This document shows, piece by piece, positions 1 through 11,339 of a stretch of DNA of 64,000 nucleotides. The notes beneath the pieces are model-generated. The model worked only from the letters and a program-made list of their open reading frames with translations. It was not told where the DNA came from and did not search any database. This stretch comes from Antedon mediterranea (taxonomy: Eukaryota; Echinodermata; Crinoidea; Comatulida; Antedonidae): assembly GCF_964355755.1 (NCBI RefSeq), contig NC_092671.1, positions 15,604,501 through 15,668,500 on the forward strand, given 5' to 3'. How positions within the stretch are numbered: the first letter of the stretch is position 1; each line of letters starts with the position of its first letter. The position numbers were made by a program, and so were the translations under genes.

Positions 1-1
1 T

Positions 2-1306
2 CCTCACCTTGATGGTATATTTACATTTATTTTCAATATGTGTCTTTCTTATCATGCGTTCCCGGATATTTGGAAACTTTCATGCATAATACCGGTACCT
101 AAGAAACCTAAGATTAACAGCATGAATGATTTGAGACCCGTTGCACTCACGTCTGTCGCGATGAAAATATTGGAACGTATTATTTTAAAAATTATGCAAC
201 CTTATGCTGAAAAAGTGTTAGACCCGTTGCAATTTGCTTACCGATCACTCCGTAGTACCAGTGATGCGATTTATTTTAAATTACATAAATTGTATTCACA
301 TCTAGATAATGTAAAGAAAGGCCACTCGGCACGTATTATGTATTTTGATTTTCAGTCTGCGTTTAATACCATACAACCCCATATCTTAGCAGACAAAATG
401 TTGAATATGGAGTTTCCCCGTCCGATTGTTCGTTTAGTTTTAAATTTCATTTGTGATAGAAAACAATTTGTTAATATTAATGGTGTTAAGTCAGAAATCG
501 TAACCTCTGACACCGGTGTTCCTCAGGGTACTGTCAACGCACCTAAATTATATTCCTTGTATACGGCCGATTACAGATCTTTAAATGATGAGCTTTGCCC
601 CGTTGTTAAATTCGCTGATGACACTAGTACTATTGGTCTCATAGTTTCAAACAATGATGAAAATTATCGTAGCGAAATACAAAGATTTGTAAAATTTTGT
701 GACGATAATTATCTCCAAATAAATGCATCAAAAACAAAGGAGATGATCATTGATTTTAGGACTAAACATAAATTTAATTTTCAACCAATCACTATCAAAG
801 GTAAAGAAATTGAAATTGTTGACCAGTACAAGTATCTAGGAATTGTTTTCAATGATAAACTGAATTGGGGAGACCATATAGACTACATCAGCAAAAAATT
901 AAATCCCAGAATGTATTGTATGAGAACTTTATATAAATTTAACTCCTGTGATTTGATGTTACTTTCGTTTTATAGATCCGTTATATGTAGTGTTTGGACG
1001 TATTGCCTCTCCTGTTGGGCTGGTAATGTTACCGGAGGGAATAAAGGACGCCTTGAAACTTTCATCCGTCGGGCTGGTAAAATGATTGGTCTGGAACTGC
1101 CTTCCTTTACCGATGTGCACCTAGAACACCTCCAGAAAGATTTCGAACGCATTGAGTCGGATGCCTCTCATCCTCTCCACAAAGTGATCATAGACCAACT
1201 TAATCCAAGTGGTAGATTGAGGCTCCTCAGTGTGAAAACAAATCGATTTGCTAAATCCTTTATTCCCTCCGGTATCATCCAGTACAACAGGAAGTCAAGA
1301 AGATAA
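2..1306 (+). CDS. LINE reverse transcriptase, 5' end outside the window
   Basis: Reverse transcriptase of a non-LTR retrotransposon of the CR1/L2/Rex group, which copies element RNA at a nicked target. The frame is open to the left edge, so the endonuclease part lies outside; the first internal Met is at 38. Counting from that Met, visible RT blocks are LRPVALTS (about 32-39), YFDFQSAFN (102-110), TGVPQGT (159-165) and the catalytic FADD (192-195), followed by the usual thumb region. The frame has no internal stop, so this copy is fairly young. It ends about 170 bp before the first visible exon of the coiled-coil gene and lies in an intron of, or just upstream of, that gene on the same strand. 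The clade assignment rests on motif appearance only. Confidence 0.9.
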   Translation, partial: PHLDGIFTFIFNMCLSYHAFPDIWKLSCIIPVPKKPKINSMNDLRPVALTSVAMKILERIILKIMQPYAEKVLDPLQFAYRSLRSTSDAIYFKLHKLYSHLDNVKKGHSARIMYFDFQSAFNTIQPHILADKMLNMEFPRPIVRLVLNFICDRKQFVNINGVKSEIVTSDTGVPQGTVNAPKLYSLYTADYRSLNDELCPVVKFADDTSTIGLIVSNNDENYRSEIQRFVKFCDDNYLQINASKTKEMIIDFRTKHKFNFQPITIKGKEIEIVDQYKYLGIVFNDKLNWGDHIDYISKKLNPRMYCMRTLYKFNSCDLMLLSFYRSVICSVWTYCLSCWAGNVTGGNKGRLETFIRRAGKMIGLELPSFTDVHLEHLQKDFERIESDASHPLHKVIIDQLNPSGRLRLLSVKTNRFAKSFIPSGIIQYNRKSRR

Positions 1307-1451
1307 TTTTATCTTGTAATTTTTTAGATGTTTTTATATGAATGGTTTTATGCTATATTTGTTTTTATTGTGTTTTCTTTGTTATTATGACGAGCAATGA
1401 ATTTCCTTGTTGAGGATCAATAAAAGTTATCTTATCTTATCTTATCTTATG
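1307..1451 (+). mobile_element. LINE 3' UTR with TTATC tail repeat
   Basis: Sequence after the RT stop ends in GGATCAATAAAAG followed by about four repeats of the pentamer TTATC. A short microsatellite in place of a poly(A) tail is known for CR1/L2/Rex-type LINEs. The element ends here and ordinary intron sequence follows. Confidence 0.75.
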
Positions 1452-1475
1452 TAATATTTACTTTTATGTTTAAAG

Positions 1476-4400
1476 GACCTTCGTGATCGTGTAAAGGAGC
1501 TGGAGAATCACGCTTTTGATAATCGCCAGTTAACATGCAAACAAGATATGGATCCTGCTAAGCTTGCACAACGTTTAAAACAAGTGGAGTTCAACCTTGA
1601 TATAACAAAGCAAAAGGCAGATAAATTTGAGAAAATAAACAAAGAACTTAAAGGTTCGTACATAAATGATAAATGTATTTAAGTAATACCATATACATGA
1701 ATATTATTAAGTTTAATTTGGACACAAGACTTTGGTAATTCATTGATAATGCATGTGCAACAAGTATAATCTCAGCTGATTTTTCACAACTTTTGCACCC
1801 AGACATTGTGATACTCATATGCGGGAATAGCAGTAATAGTGTACTATGGTATGTGCCTATACAGTAAAGCAGAATTGCTGTTTCCTCTCGCATATTTCCA
1901 TTTTCTTTCTTATTTTATACATTTTTTGGTTATGGTAAATTTACATTCTCTCTATTTTTTTTTTCAATTTTAGACTCAAATAAGAAATTTGAAGCCAATG
2001 AGTTCAAAGCAAATGATCTTGAGAAACAGCTGAGGGATGTCAACTTTGAATATGAGCGCCATCGCACACAGTATAATCGGTTGAAGTCTCGTTACGATAA
2101 CATTGTAGTTGAACTAGCAGATATCAAACACAAACTGGCTAAATCGGAGATGAAAAATGCTGGTATTGATACTGATAAAATGAGGAATGACCTTTGCACT
2201 CTTGAGAAAGAGAGCATTAAACTAAAAGACAGAGTCAGCTTAAGTGATAAGAAAATCCTGCAGCTTGAGAACAGGATTGCAATTGATGATAAGGATAAAG
2301 TACACATACAAGATAAAATGAAATCTTTACAGGTAACATTAACTATGTACAATAATAAATGTCATATCCATTTTGCCATCAATTATATAACGTGATAGAA
2401 TTTGTTATTTATTTTTACAGGGTAACCTCTTCAGTCAAAGACTGGTCTCCCAGAGGGCCAGTTATAATCAGTGGCTGTGTGTATACTAGTACACAGGGGT
2501 AACCCCCTACTCATCTCAAAAAATGTACTAGGTTCTTTAAATTGCACATGAGCTAGATGTGTACACTGGACCTACGGTTTATCCGAGAAGACTCGTTCTA
2601 CTACCAGAACCATATGGAGCGAGTGAGCCTAGAACCCTTGCCGATGTTATGGCTATGTAATTACGATTCCACTGTCTTAACGGCTCGGCCACTCACTCGC
2701 TAAGTACATATAAATATAAAATATTCATTTCATATAGGATGAGCTGCAGTATAACAAAACTACAATTCAGGAATTACAGTTAGAAAAAGAACACACACTG
2801 AAGAAAATGGAACAGAATGAGAAACATTTCAACAGCGTTTGTCAAGAACTGGAAAATGAGTTGACCGCATGTAAGAAGCTGTTAACAGAATGCCAAGAGC
2901 AACTTCAAGATTCAATGGTATTTGGAATATTTATGTATTGTATTTAGTGTTTTCAATAAATTAAAAAAGCTTGTGAAAATGTGTAAGACATTGATTGATT
3001 GATTATACAGTATTTGACTACATGCATTTTGAAACATACCAAAGGGATACATTCTACCAAAGTATTATCTTCAATGAAGGCAAGACCGGTTTGGTTTGTA
3101 GATCAGTAATTCAATATGATTTGTTGTGATATTACAGGAGAAGGAAATGAAATTTAAGACAGAAATTGAAGAACTTAACGAAGAGAAAGAAAATGTGAAT
3201 GAAAGGTTAACGACGATGGAGGAAGAACTAGAAAAGCAAAGCAGTCAACATGAACAAGAAATTAACACATTACAGGTGGGATGAGCTACATTTATTTATT
3301 ATTTTTTTATTTAGTAAGTAATTAATTAAGGGCATTTCTAATAAATGAAGCTCTGTCTACACTATCAAATTATCTGACGAAAAACTTGATGTGCCCATAT
3401 ATGGACCATATCTAAGCAAATCACTACCATATATGAACATATCACACTTTTTGTTGTAAAACTAGTTTGATAGTGTAAACAGAGCTTAGGACAAATTGAA
3501 ATAATGAACCCAATTTGGTGAGAGTAAGAAAAAAAAACTGTTTTAATAAACTGAATTAGGAGGATTTTATGAATTGTGTGACCAAGATGGATGCAGTTAG
3601 AGAAGAGAACAATCGAGCCAATGAGAGAATTAAAGAAGTGGAGATAGAAGCTAAGGAAAAAATGGAAAACATTCAGGAAGAGCTAGCTGAACAATCACTG
3701 AAACACCAACAAGAAATGGATACATTACAGGTATAGTTATCTCATCTTCTTTTACTGTGCAGAACTGTGTTTAAGTATAGTGGTACATGATGTTTGCATT
3801 TGATAATAACAATTACCGTAAGGAATGTTGCTATCAATTCTAATCTAATTAATAAATCTAATAGAAAGATGCAATGAAGTATATGGCTGAAATGGCCAAC
3901 ATGAAAGAAGGAAAAGAAATTTCCAATGATCAACTTAGAGAAGAGTTGACAGAAGCTGAGCTAAAAATAGAAAACATTGAAAAAGAACTTGCAGACCAAT
4001 CAACAAGATATGAACAGGAACTCAAGTCGTTACAGGTGGGCTAACATTTTAATCATTTAACTAGAATACAAGAATACGCCACTGCTGTAATTTCTTCATT
4101 ATTGGTTATTAGTTTAGTACCCTAAAGTATAATTAAATTTTCTTGAATCTAATTTAATAGGAAGATGGAATGAAATACATGACAGAAATAGAACAACTTA
4201 AAGAAGAGAAGGAAAAGATAAATGAAATGTTAAAGGAACAAATTGTAGAAGCTGAAAAGAAACTAGAGACAAATCAAGAACAACAAGAAAAACAAAGTAT
4301 TCAGCATCAACAAGAAATTAGCACATTACAGGTAGGAACCGCTACATTAATTAAAACAATAAATAGGACAAATTGTCTTAAACTGTAAGTACTTAGAAGC

Positions 4401-7400
4401 ATATCGAACCATGTAAGCATGAACCCAATTTGGTGAGATGAAAGTGAACATAAATCATTGTCAATACCATACCTTTTTAATTGAATTAGGAGGATTTTAT
4501 GAATTGTATGAGCAAGAAGGATGCACTTAGAGAAGAGAACAAACGAGCCAATGAGAGAATTAAAGAAGTGGAGATAGAAGCTAAGGAAAAAATGGAAAAC
4601 ATTCAGGAAGAGCTAGCTGAACAATCACTGAAACACCAACAAGAAATGGATACATTACAGGTATAGTTATCTCATCTTCCTTTACTGTGCAGAACCGTGT
4701 TTAAGTATAGTGGTACATATTAGGGAGGTTTCGCAACCTTACAAATACGATAACGAAAACGGATATGTCATACATTTGTGAAACTTTTGAGCTGATCCCC
4801 ATTTCATATTCGTAAAGCGTATTCGTGTTGACGAATATCACCAGTCATATTCGTAACTACAAAACGAGTATAGTTTTTGATCTATTTTGCACATTTTGCA
4901 TTTGAATCAGGAATGATTCATGATTATAATATAATTATAGATTTATTGAAAGTAATTTACTAAAGTAATTTACTAAAATGCCAAGTCAATTTTGATAAAT
5001 AGCAGTTTTTAAAGTCCTCACTCGCTTTGATGTTACGCTAGGCCTAGGCAGCCAAGCACCAAGCAACACGTACCTGCGCTTCGCTCAAATTTACCGCAGT
5101 CATATTTTGGACGCGCCTTAATATTTCGTTGCCATGCGAAACAGATTTTTTATGACTTACGAAAACGAATATGTGTGCGTGACGTATCCGTTTTTGTTAT
5201 CGTATTCGTAAGATTGCGAAACCTCTCTAATACTTATGATGTTTGCATTTAATAATAATAATTGCCATAAGGAATGTTGCTAACAATTCTAATCTAATTA
5301 ATAAATCTAATAGGGAGATGCAATGAAGTATATGGCTGAAATGGCGAACATGAAAGAAGGAAAAGAAATTTCCAATGATCAACTTAGAGAAGAGTTGACA
5401 GAAGCTGAGCTGAAAATAGAAAACATTGAAAAAGAACTTGCAGACCAATCAACAAGATATGAACAGGAACTCAAGTCGTTACAGGTGGGCTAAAATTCAA
5501 ATACTAGAAAAAAGAATACGATACTGATCCGCAAGATGCAATAATATCTCATTATTTGTTTAGATTGTAGATACCTTCAGTTTTTAGTTTGTAAAACTAA
5601 AAGTACCCTAAAGTATAGTGTTTTTTTTTCTATAAATGACATTCTTCTTGAATCAAATCTAATAGGAAGATGGAATGAAATATATGACAGAAATAGAACA
5701 ACTTAAAGAAGAGAAGGAAAAGATAAATGAAATGTTAAAGGAACAAATTGTAGAAGCTGAAAAGAAACTAGAGACAAGTCAAGAACAGCACCAACAGGAA
5801 ATTAGCACCTTACAGGTAGGAAACACTTCCTTGAAAATTGTTGATATTGTTTAGATGAGAATGATAACTAGACAAATGACACTCCTATTTGTTTTGAAAT
5901 GTCTTACATACAGACTGATTCAATCAAATACATGACTAAGATGGAAATGCTAAAAGAAGAAAAGGATGCTGCCAATGTCAGACAGATAGAAGATGAAGAA
6001 ACAATAGAAAGAGTCAAGCAAGAGGTAGCAGATCAATCTATTAGATATCAACAAGAAATCAATACATTGATGGTATGTTTACCTAAATGGCCAGTAACTG
6101 TTATACAAATAATAAATATAGGAGTTTCAATGTGAAAAATGTTTCACGAGTTGGAAGATTGGCTATTCAATTTAACGAAATGAGTTTATGCATGCTTGCA
6201 ATGAACGAAATTATTCCCCTCAATCAACAAGTATAAAACATGAATTATTTGTTTTATAACACACCTAACACAATCAATCGATTTTACCATGCAATAAAGT
6301 TTATCACAAATAGCGAGAGCGATGCATGATGAAGAAATTGGGAGCAATAGCGCCACCACCAGTATATAAAGTTATTGGCTATTTCTCCCAACCATTCCCA
6401 TCATGCATTGTGCAATGACGTTCCTCGCAAAATCAAGCTATTTGCAATAGACATTATAGAACTAATACAGGTGTGTTATACAATGTAATGTTGTCGTTGT
6501 GTACAAGTACATGATATTATTCCCAAGAACAATATTAGAAAGAAAGTATCTATGAATGACATTAATGTGTGAAAAGTTCTCATGTAAAGACAATCGAGCT
6601 ATATTCATGTACACCTGAACAAGGAAGCTATGCATCATGTAGTTTGTGATCTTGTTTGATGTATTTGTTTAGATTTTAGCATTTGTTCTTTGTTTGTTCT
6701 AACTTACAGTGTAGCATAAAGGACTTACAAATGGAGCTAACATCACTGCAGGAAACAAACGAGGCTGCAGAACAAGACGATTGGGCTTTAAGTAAAGTTT
6801 GCAATGATCTTAAATTAGAATTGGAGGAAGAACGGCAACAAAAGAAACAAATGAATGATGTATTGAAGCAAGAACAAGTAAGTTGTAAAAAAAAAATATA
6901 TGGCTTTATTTAAAAATGTTTCAATTTAACAATTGTATTGAAGTAACAAAGTACTTGGCGTATTTTATGGTCGCTCTTTGTGTTTTCCAACTGATGAATA
7001 CGTGTAGATAGTGCACCCTCTTCCGGATGAGATGTTAAGCTGTTGGTCCTGTGTGCAACATGGCTCATGTGCATGTTAAAGAAATTGGGCAGTACACCAG
7101 GAGATTCGAAGATTGTACTGTCCAAGTCGAAGATATCCTTGGTGTACTACTACTACTGTGTCATGTATAATTATTCTGTTTTTCAGTTATGCATTTCTTC
7201 GCATTTGATTACTACTTTAATTGTAATAATTTGATTGTTACTTTAAAAAAATGATTATGTATAAGTTATATATCTATTTTTTTCTGTAGGATAAGTGTTC
7301 AGATCTGATGTCAAAACATGACTTGTTGGTGAGTCAACTAGAAAAATTAAAACGTTCAGAATGTGATCTTGAAAAGTTGTGCGATCAGATCCAGGAGGAA

Positions 7401-9912
7401 CAAGAGGAAGAAGAAAGAAAACATAAAGAAACAAAAGAAAAATTAAACAAATTAGAGGTAATTTACTAGTTTTTTTGTTGTTTGTGTGCTCAGTCATAAG
7501 TTGTAATAAGTGTTTTTCTGGTTTCTTTCATTTATTAAACCATACTTAGTATGTAAATTTCTGGAATTGTTTGGAAGTACGGTATATGAAATCCATGTAA
7601 TTTGACCAATTGTCAATTGGTTTAATTGCTTGTGTTGTGCTCTATCCCAAAAATTACTTTCTTCTGCTGCAGGAAAAATATTCAAAACATGACGTTTTAG
7701 TGAGTCAACTAGAAAAAATGAAACGTTCAGAAAGTGATCTAGAAAAGTTGTGTGATCAGATCCAGGAGGAACAAGAAGAAGAAGAAAGAAAACATCAAGA
7801 AACAAAGGAAAAATTAAACAAATTAGAGGTAAGAGGCCATTTGTGTTTTTAATCTATTATTTTTGAATATTTTAGTGTTTTGAAATGGTTGTCTTGTACT
7901 TTTATATCCTATACTTTTTATAATCGATTATTTCAATTTTTTTGTTTTAGAAAAAGTTTTTAGACTTTAAACAAAAATTTGCTGAAATAAATGCAGCATG
8001 CGAAAAGATTAAAAAGGAAAAGAAAGACGACGAAACAGAACTTAAAAAGACAAAAACTAAACTGGCTGAACTTGAGGTGAGAAGACGTTTAATATTTGAA
8101 ACAATATTCAATATGTACAATTGTGCAATGCTATATTAAACCAATATTTACATTTATTTTACTTCAAAAATTAAATATCGATAATAAAAGCACAACAAAA
8201 AAAAACCAACTGTACTGTTCTATCTCAATAGCAATAACCTATGTAAATACCGATACTTTTGTTATTTTATTCTTTAGTAATTACATTACCTTTAAATTGT
8301 GTTTAAAATTATTTGTTTTGATGTTGTTAGGCCACTGTAAAAAAGAACCAGTATTTAACAGATGTAAATGCACTAAAGGCCCTTCAACAAGAGCTTCTGG
8401 ATAAGAAAATGAAAATTGTGTCCTTAGAATCGGAAATTCTAAAATGTACAGACCCTCTTGAAAAAAGGTAAGCCTTTATATAATTATGAAAGCTAGTGTA
8501 CACTAGGAAACTTGATCAAACTTTTTTACTTAACAAATCGCTAGTTTCCTCATATCTTTCACAATTTCATTACAATTGAATTTGCAATACTTTGAAAGTT
8601 TGAAATACAATACTATTAGTAAATTTTGTTAATTTTTAGAATTTCTCAACTTACCAAGGAACTTGCTGACAGTTTTGAGAAGGTTGAAAGTTGGAAGAAT
8701 GAAGTGAAAAGATTGCGAAGACTTGATAACGCAGGTACACATTTATATAAATATTTTTACCAACAGAATGTCACAATAGTCTTCTTCTCCACATGCCATG
8801 TCTTACAAACGATTATGGCTTTCCAATTGTTCAATCTGAAACTGTTTCAGTATTCAGTTTGGTGGCAGCACTCGACATGAAGGGACCTTCAGGGGAGTAG
8901 AAAGTTGTGGTATGTGTCATCCACACCCAGTAGGCTGCAAGTTGCAGGTTATTCCCCCATTTACATGGATGTATTATGAAAGTTGGTAATGTGATCATTT
9001 GTTTATATTGTAGAGGATGGCAACACCTTGCGAAGATCAGAGGCTGGTTCTTCCGGGTCTGGCATCATTCAGGAATGTGCTGTGTTTACCCTGAAAGCAG
9101 AGAAGTCTAAGCTGGAACTGGAGTTGAAGAAATCAAAACACAAAGTTAATGATCTTGAAAAGAAATACAATGAGAAAAGCATGTTTTACCAAGAAGAAAT
9201 GTGCGTAGTTGGTCACTTGTTGTAGATGTTATGTTATAATATAATGGTAGTTTTATTTCAACGGTATGCATTTATCAATTCTCACTGTGTAGTTTTTCTG
9301 TTTTTCTTAGTACAAGAAACACAAGACTTCGAGCTGAATTGAAGCGCTATGTGGAAAAAGTTAGTAGAATTGAGAAATTTCAAGAACCAACAGCTAAAGA
9401 TGGAAAGAGGCCTCTCAATGGTAAGAGAATGGTTTTCTTTTATGTAAATAGTTTCCAAAAATATATCTTTGTAACACAAACATTGGAATTTTGATATTTT
9501 ATTTAACCTCAACACATGCTAAAATCGTTTACAGAAGCTAACATACCAATTGACTGAATAGATGTTTCAATTTAGTCAATCCCGTACAACTGTCATATTC
9601 ACATTATGTAATAGTAAATATCAGATCAGGAATAACACAACATTTGAGACACATGTACACACTACTTGTTTGATTTGTCTGAAATATGTTAATATAATTT
9701 TATACAAAATTTATTTAGATATTCCCACAAATAGTCCGGTTAAAAAGGCAGCAAAAGTTCACACAACCGTGGAGAGTTTACCAAAAGGTTCGAAGTCTAC
9801 TACATTAACTGCAATAAAGAAGACAAAACCAAACGACTGGGATAATTTTTTGCAGCCTGCCATTGAACAATTAAATGAGGAAGACAATCCTAAACAATGT
9901 ACTCAACAATAG
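1476..9912 (+). CDS. Giant coiled-coil protein, C-terminal 1119 residues (CENP-E/F-like?)
   Basis: Twenty exons in one frame: 1476-1653, 1974-2332, 2738-2917, 3138-3275, 3560-3730, 3865-4035, 4161-4331, 4490-4660, 5314-5484, 5666-5815, 5914-6072, 6710-6877, 7290-7457, 7673-7828, 7951-8076, 8331-8467, 8640-8734, 9014-9200, 9311-9420, 9719-9912 (stop). All have GT/AG borders and matching phases; those from 1974 to 8076 all end in phase 0. The product is almost entirely charged heptad coiled coil rich in E, K and Q, then a short basic, proline-containing tail ending CTQQ. CENP-E and CENP-F are long coiled-coil kinetochore proteins ending in farnesylated CaaX boxes, which is the reason for the tentative name; CENP-E also has an N-terminal kinesin motor, which would lie upstream of this window. 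Any other long coiled-coil protein remains possible. ATTAAA at 9954 is a candidate poly(A) signal. Confidence 0.8.
2421..2701 (-). mobile_element. tRNA-derived SINE, minus strand
   Basis: On the minus strand the element starts with a degenerate tRNA-like head: GCGAGTGA pairs with TCACTCGC 75 bases on, an A-box-like GGCCGAGCCGTTAAGACA follows, and a B-box-like GGGTTCTAGGCTC precedes the closing stem. A body of about 200 bp follows. It fills most of the intron between 2332 and 2738. A diverged relative lies at 24061-24351. Confidence 0.6.
3348..3488. mobile_element. MITE, AGCTCTGTCTACACT family, copy 1
   Basis: Terminal inverted repeat of about 25 bp: AAGCTCTGTCTACACTATCA at the left and TGATAGTGTAAACAGAGCTT at the right. 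The interior carries the family's CCATATATGGAC and CACTACCATATAT words. Other copies are at 10013, 21420, 28162 and 44742. Confidence 0.85.
3503..5815 (+). repeat. Tandem duplication of a three-exon block in the coiled-coil gene
   Basis: Exons 3560-3730, 3865-4035 and 4161-4331 are repeated as 4490-4660, 5314-5484 and 5666-5815, with introns also alike (compare the shared ACCCAATTTGGTGAGA at about 3510 and 4423). Five of the six exons are 171 bp, phase 0 to phase 0, so each can be added without a frame shift. The second block is longer because a MITE sits in its first intron. Confidence 0.92.
4720..5230. mobile_element. 511-bp MITE with ~50-bp terminal inverted repeats
   Basis: The left end TTAGGGAGGTTTCGCAACCT and the right end, read in reverse, TTAGAGAGGTTTCGCAATCT pair for about 50 bp with few mismatches. 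The element has no ORF. It lies in the intron between exons 4490-4660 and 5314-5484. The matching intron of the first duplicated block (about 3775-3795) is the empty site. Confidence 0.9.
6246..6486. mobile_element. MITE with AACACACCT terminal inverted repeats
   Basis: TTTTATAACACACCT at the left pairs with AGGTGTGTTATACAA at the right, about 240 bp apart. Inner arms around GATGCATGATG and CATCATGCATTG also pair, so the whole element folds back. It lies in the 637-bp intron before exon 6710-6877. Confidence 0.75.
6930..7165. mobile_element. SINE-like repeat fragment
   Basis: The stretch around 7018-7110 (TCTTCCGGATGAGATGTTAA, then TCCTGTGTGCAACATGG and GCATGTTAAAGAA) resembles a short-repeat domain widespread in marine invertebrate genomes. 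Identified by memory of the pattern only; ends are not defined. Confidence 0.4.
7290..7828 (+). repeat. Tandem duplicated exon pair, coiled-coil gene
   Basis: Exons 7290-7457 (56 codons) and 7673-7828 (52 codons) encode nearly the same segment, with shared stretches such as LVSQLEK/KRSE and EKLCDQIQEEQEEEERKH. Both are phase 0 at each end. This duplication is separate from the three-exon one. Confidence 0.9.
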
Positions 9913-10730
9913 ATACATAACCTATGTAAATAATATGAATAATTTATCTACCTATTAAAATCATTTTAATCAGTGTGTATAGGTCTAATATATATATATT
10001 GGAGAGAGACACAAGCTCTAGGTCTACACTATCAAACTTTATGTGACAAACAAATGTGATGTGCCTATATATGGACATGTCATATCACTACTATATTTCA
10101 CACTTTTTGGTCAAACTAGTGTAGACAGAGCTTAATGCATAAAGCTTGGTTCCAAGTTTGGATGCAACACAATGACGTAGAAGATTGGTCAAATAACTTA
10201 CGGTGTGCTTGTGTTGCATCCTAATGGGAACCATGTTTGTCTTACTGTATAAAGTACTGTACAAAATGTGTATGAATCCATCAATAGGATGAGTGTCTTT
10301 CAAATATTCCTCATTCCAATTTAGATCATGCATTATAATATTAGTTTATTAAGCAAAAACTTACATTTATTAATAATTTTATATTTATAAATTGTATTAG
10401 TTTATATTACTTGTTATTGCATTCGTTGAAGTTGCCTTTTATTTCTGGTCAAAAGGATAAGTATTTGTTTTTATATTATTTAAATAATGTATAGTGAAAT
10501 TATAACAAAGAAAGTTTGTATAATTGTTTTTATGCATTTAAGTAGAGACAGGGAGATTCCCTGGTAACAACTTTCCTAAATAAATTACTAGTAGTTCTAC
10601 TCCATCTCTGTTTGATATTTTTGTAATCAATCTTATATTTTCTTATTATCAATAATTGTTTCCACAATAAATATATATAGTGGATTTCTTTAGGTAGATT
10701 TTCTCTATATACGAAAAATAACCAGTATGA
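9913..10730. other. Intergenic spacer after the coiled-coil gene
   Basis: No coding region recognised. It holds a MITE at 10013-10134 and a short TA run near 9990; the remainder is AT-rich sequence with no clear structure. Confidence 0.6.
10013..10134. mobile_element. MITE, AGCTCTGTCTACACT family, copy 2
   Basis: Left end AAGCTCTAGGTCTACACTAT with right end CAAACTAGTGTAGACAGAGC; the interior has the family word CCTATATATGGAC. Shorter than copy 1 through loss of part of the interior. Confidence 0.8.
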
Positions 10731-10904
10731 CCTTTTCAAAAATCAATTATTATGTAGTAATATTGCTTTATATGCAAATATCTCCCATTATCATTATCAT
10801 CTTATGTAGTCATATTAACCAGTTATGGCCTACTAAAATAAAAGGGTCGAAATTTTGCCAATTGTTGAATATTTCTCTGTACTACTATACGGTATATAGT
10901 ACAG

Positions 10905-11138
10905 AAAGGAGTTGGATAGCCGAGTGGTTAGGACACTTGACTGTCATACAGATAGACCCGGGTTCAATTCCCGACAACTCCCAGTTCACTCAGCTGTAAA
11001 TGAGTACCTAGTTGAAAATACTAGGGAGAAAAAAGGCGGTGTGGAGAGGAACTGGCCACCCTACCACATAATTCCGAGCCTTGGTACAATGAGCTCCTAA
11101 CAGCTCATTCCCCTACGTTCAGAATGAACCTTTACCTT
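10905..11138 (+). mobile_element. tRNA-derived SINE with intact target-site duplication
   Basis: The tRNA-like head at 10908-10981 has a perfect 7-bp acceptor stem (GGAGTTG with CAACTCC), an A-box-like TAGCCGAGTGGTTAGGACAC and a B-box GGGTTCAATTCC, then a body of about 155 bp that ends in TTTACCTTTA. It is flanked by the direct repeat TATAGTACAG (10895-10904 and 11139-11148). The anticodon arm is imperfect, so this is a retroposon rather than a working tRNA gene. It sits inside one of the palindromic units of the adjoining array. Confidence 0.8.
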
Positions 11139-11339
11139 TATAGTACAGGGATTTTTTCCAAAAATGGCAAAAATATCCAGTTTTTAAAATTCAATCATTA
11201 TTATGCGATAATACAGTATTGCTATATATGTGCATATATTGCGTTATCATCTTATTATAGATTATTTGTAACCAATTATGTCGAAAAATAAAATGGTCGA
11301 AATTTGGTGATTTTTCGAAAATTTCTCTGTACTATACTG

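Noticed and set aside
10912-10999. Possible tRNA gene
   Set aside because: The acceptor and boxes are good, but the anticodon arm does not pair cleanly and a repeat body with a target-site duplication follows, so it is a SINE.
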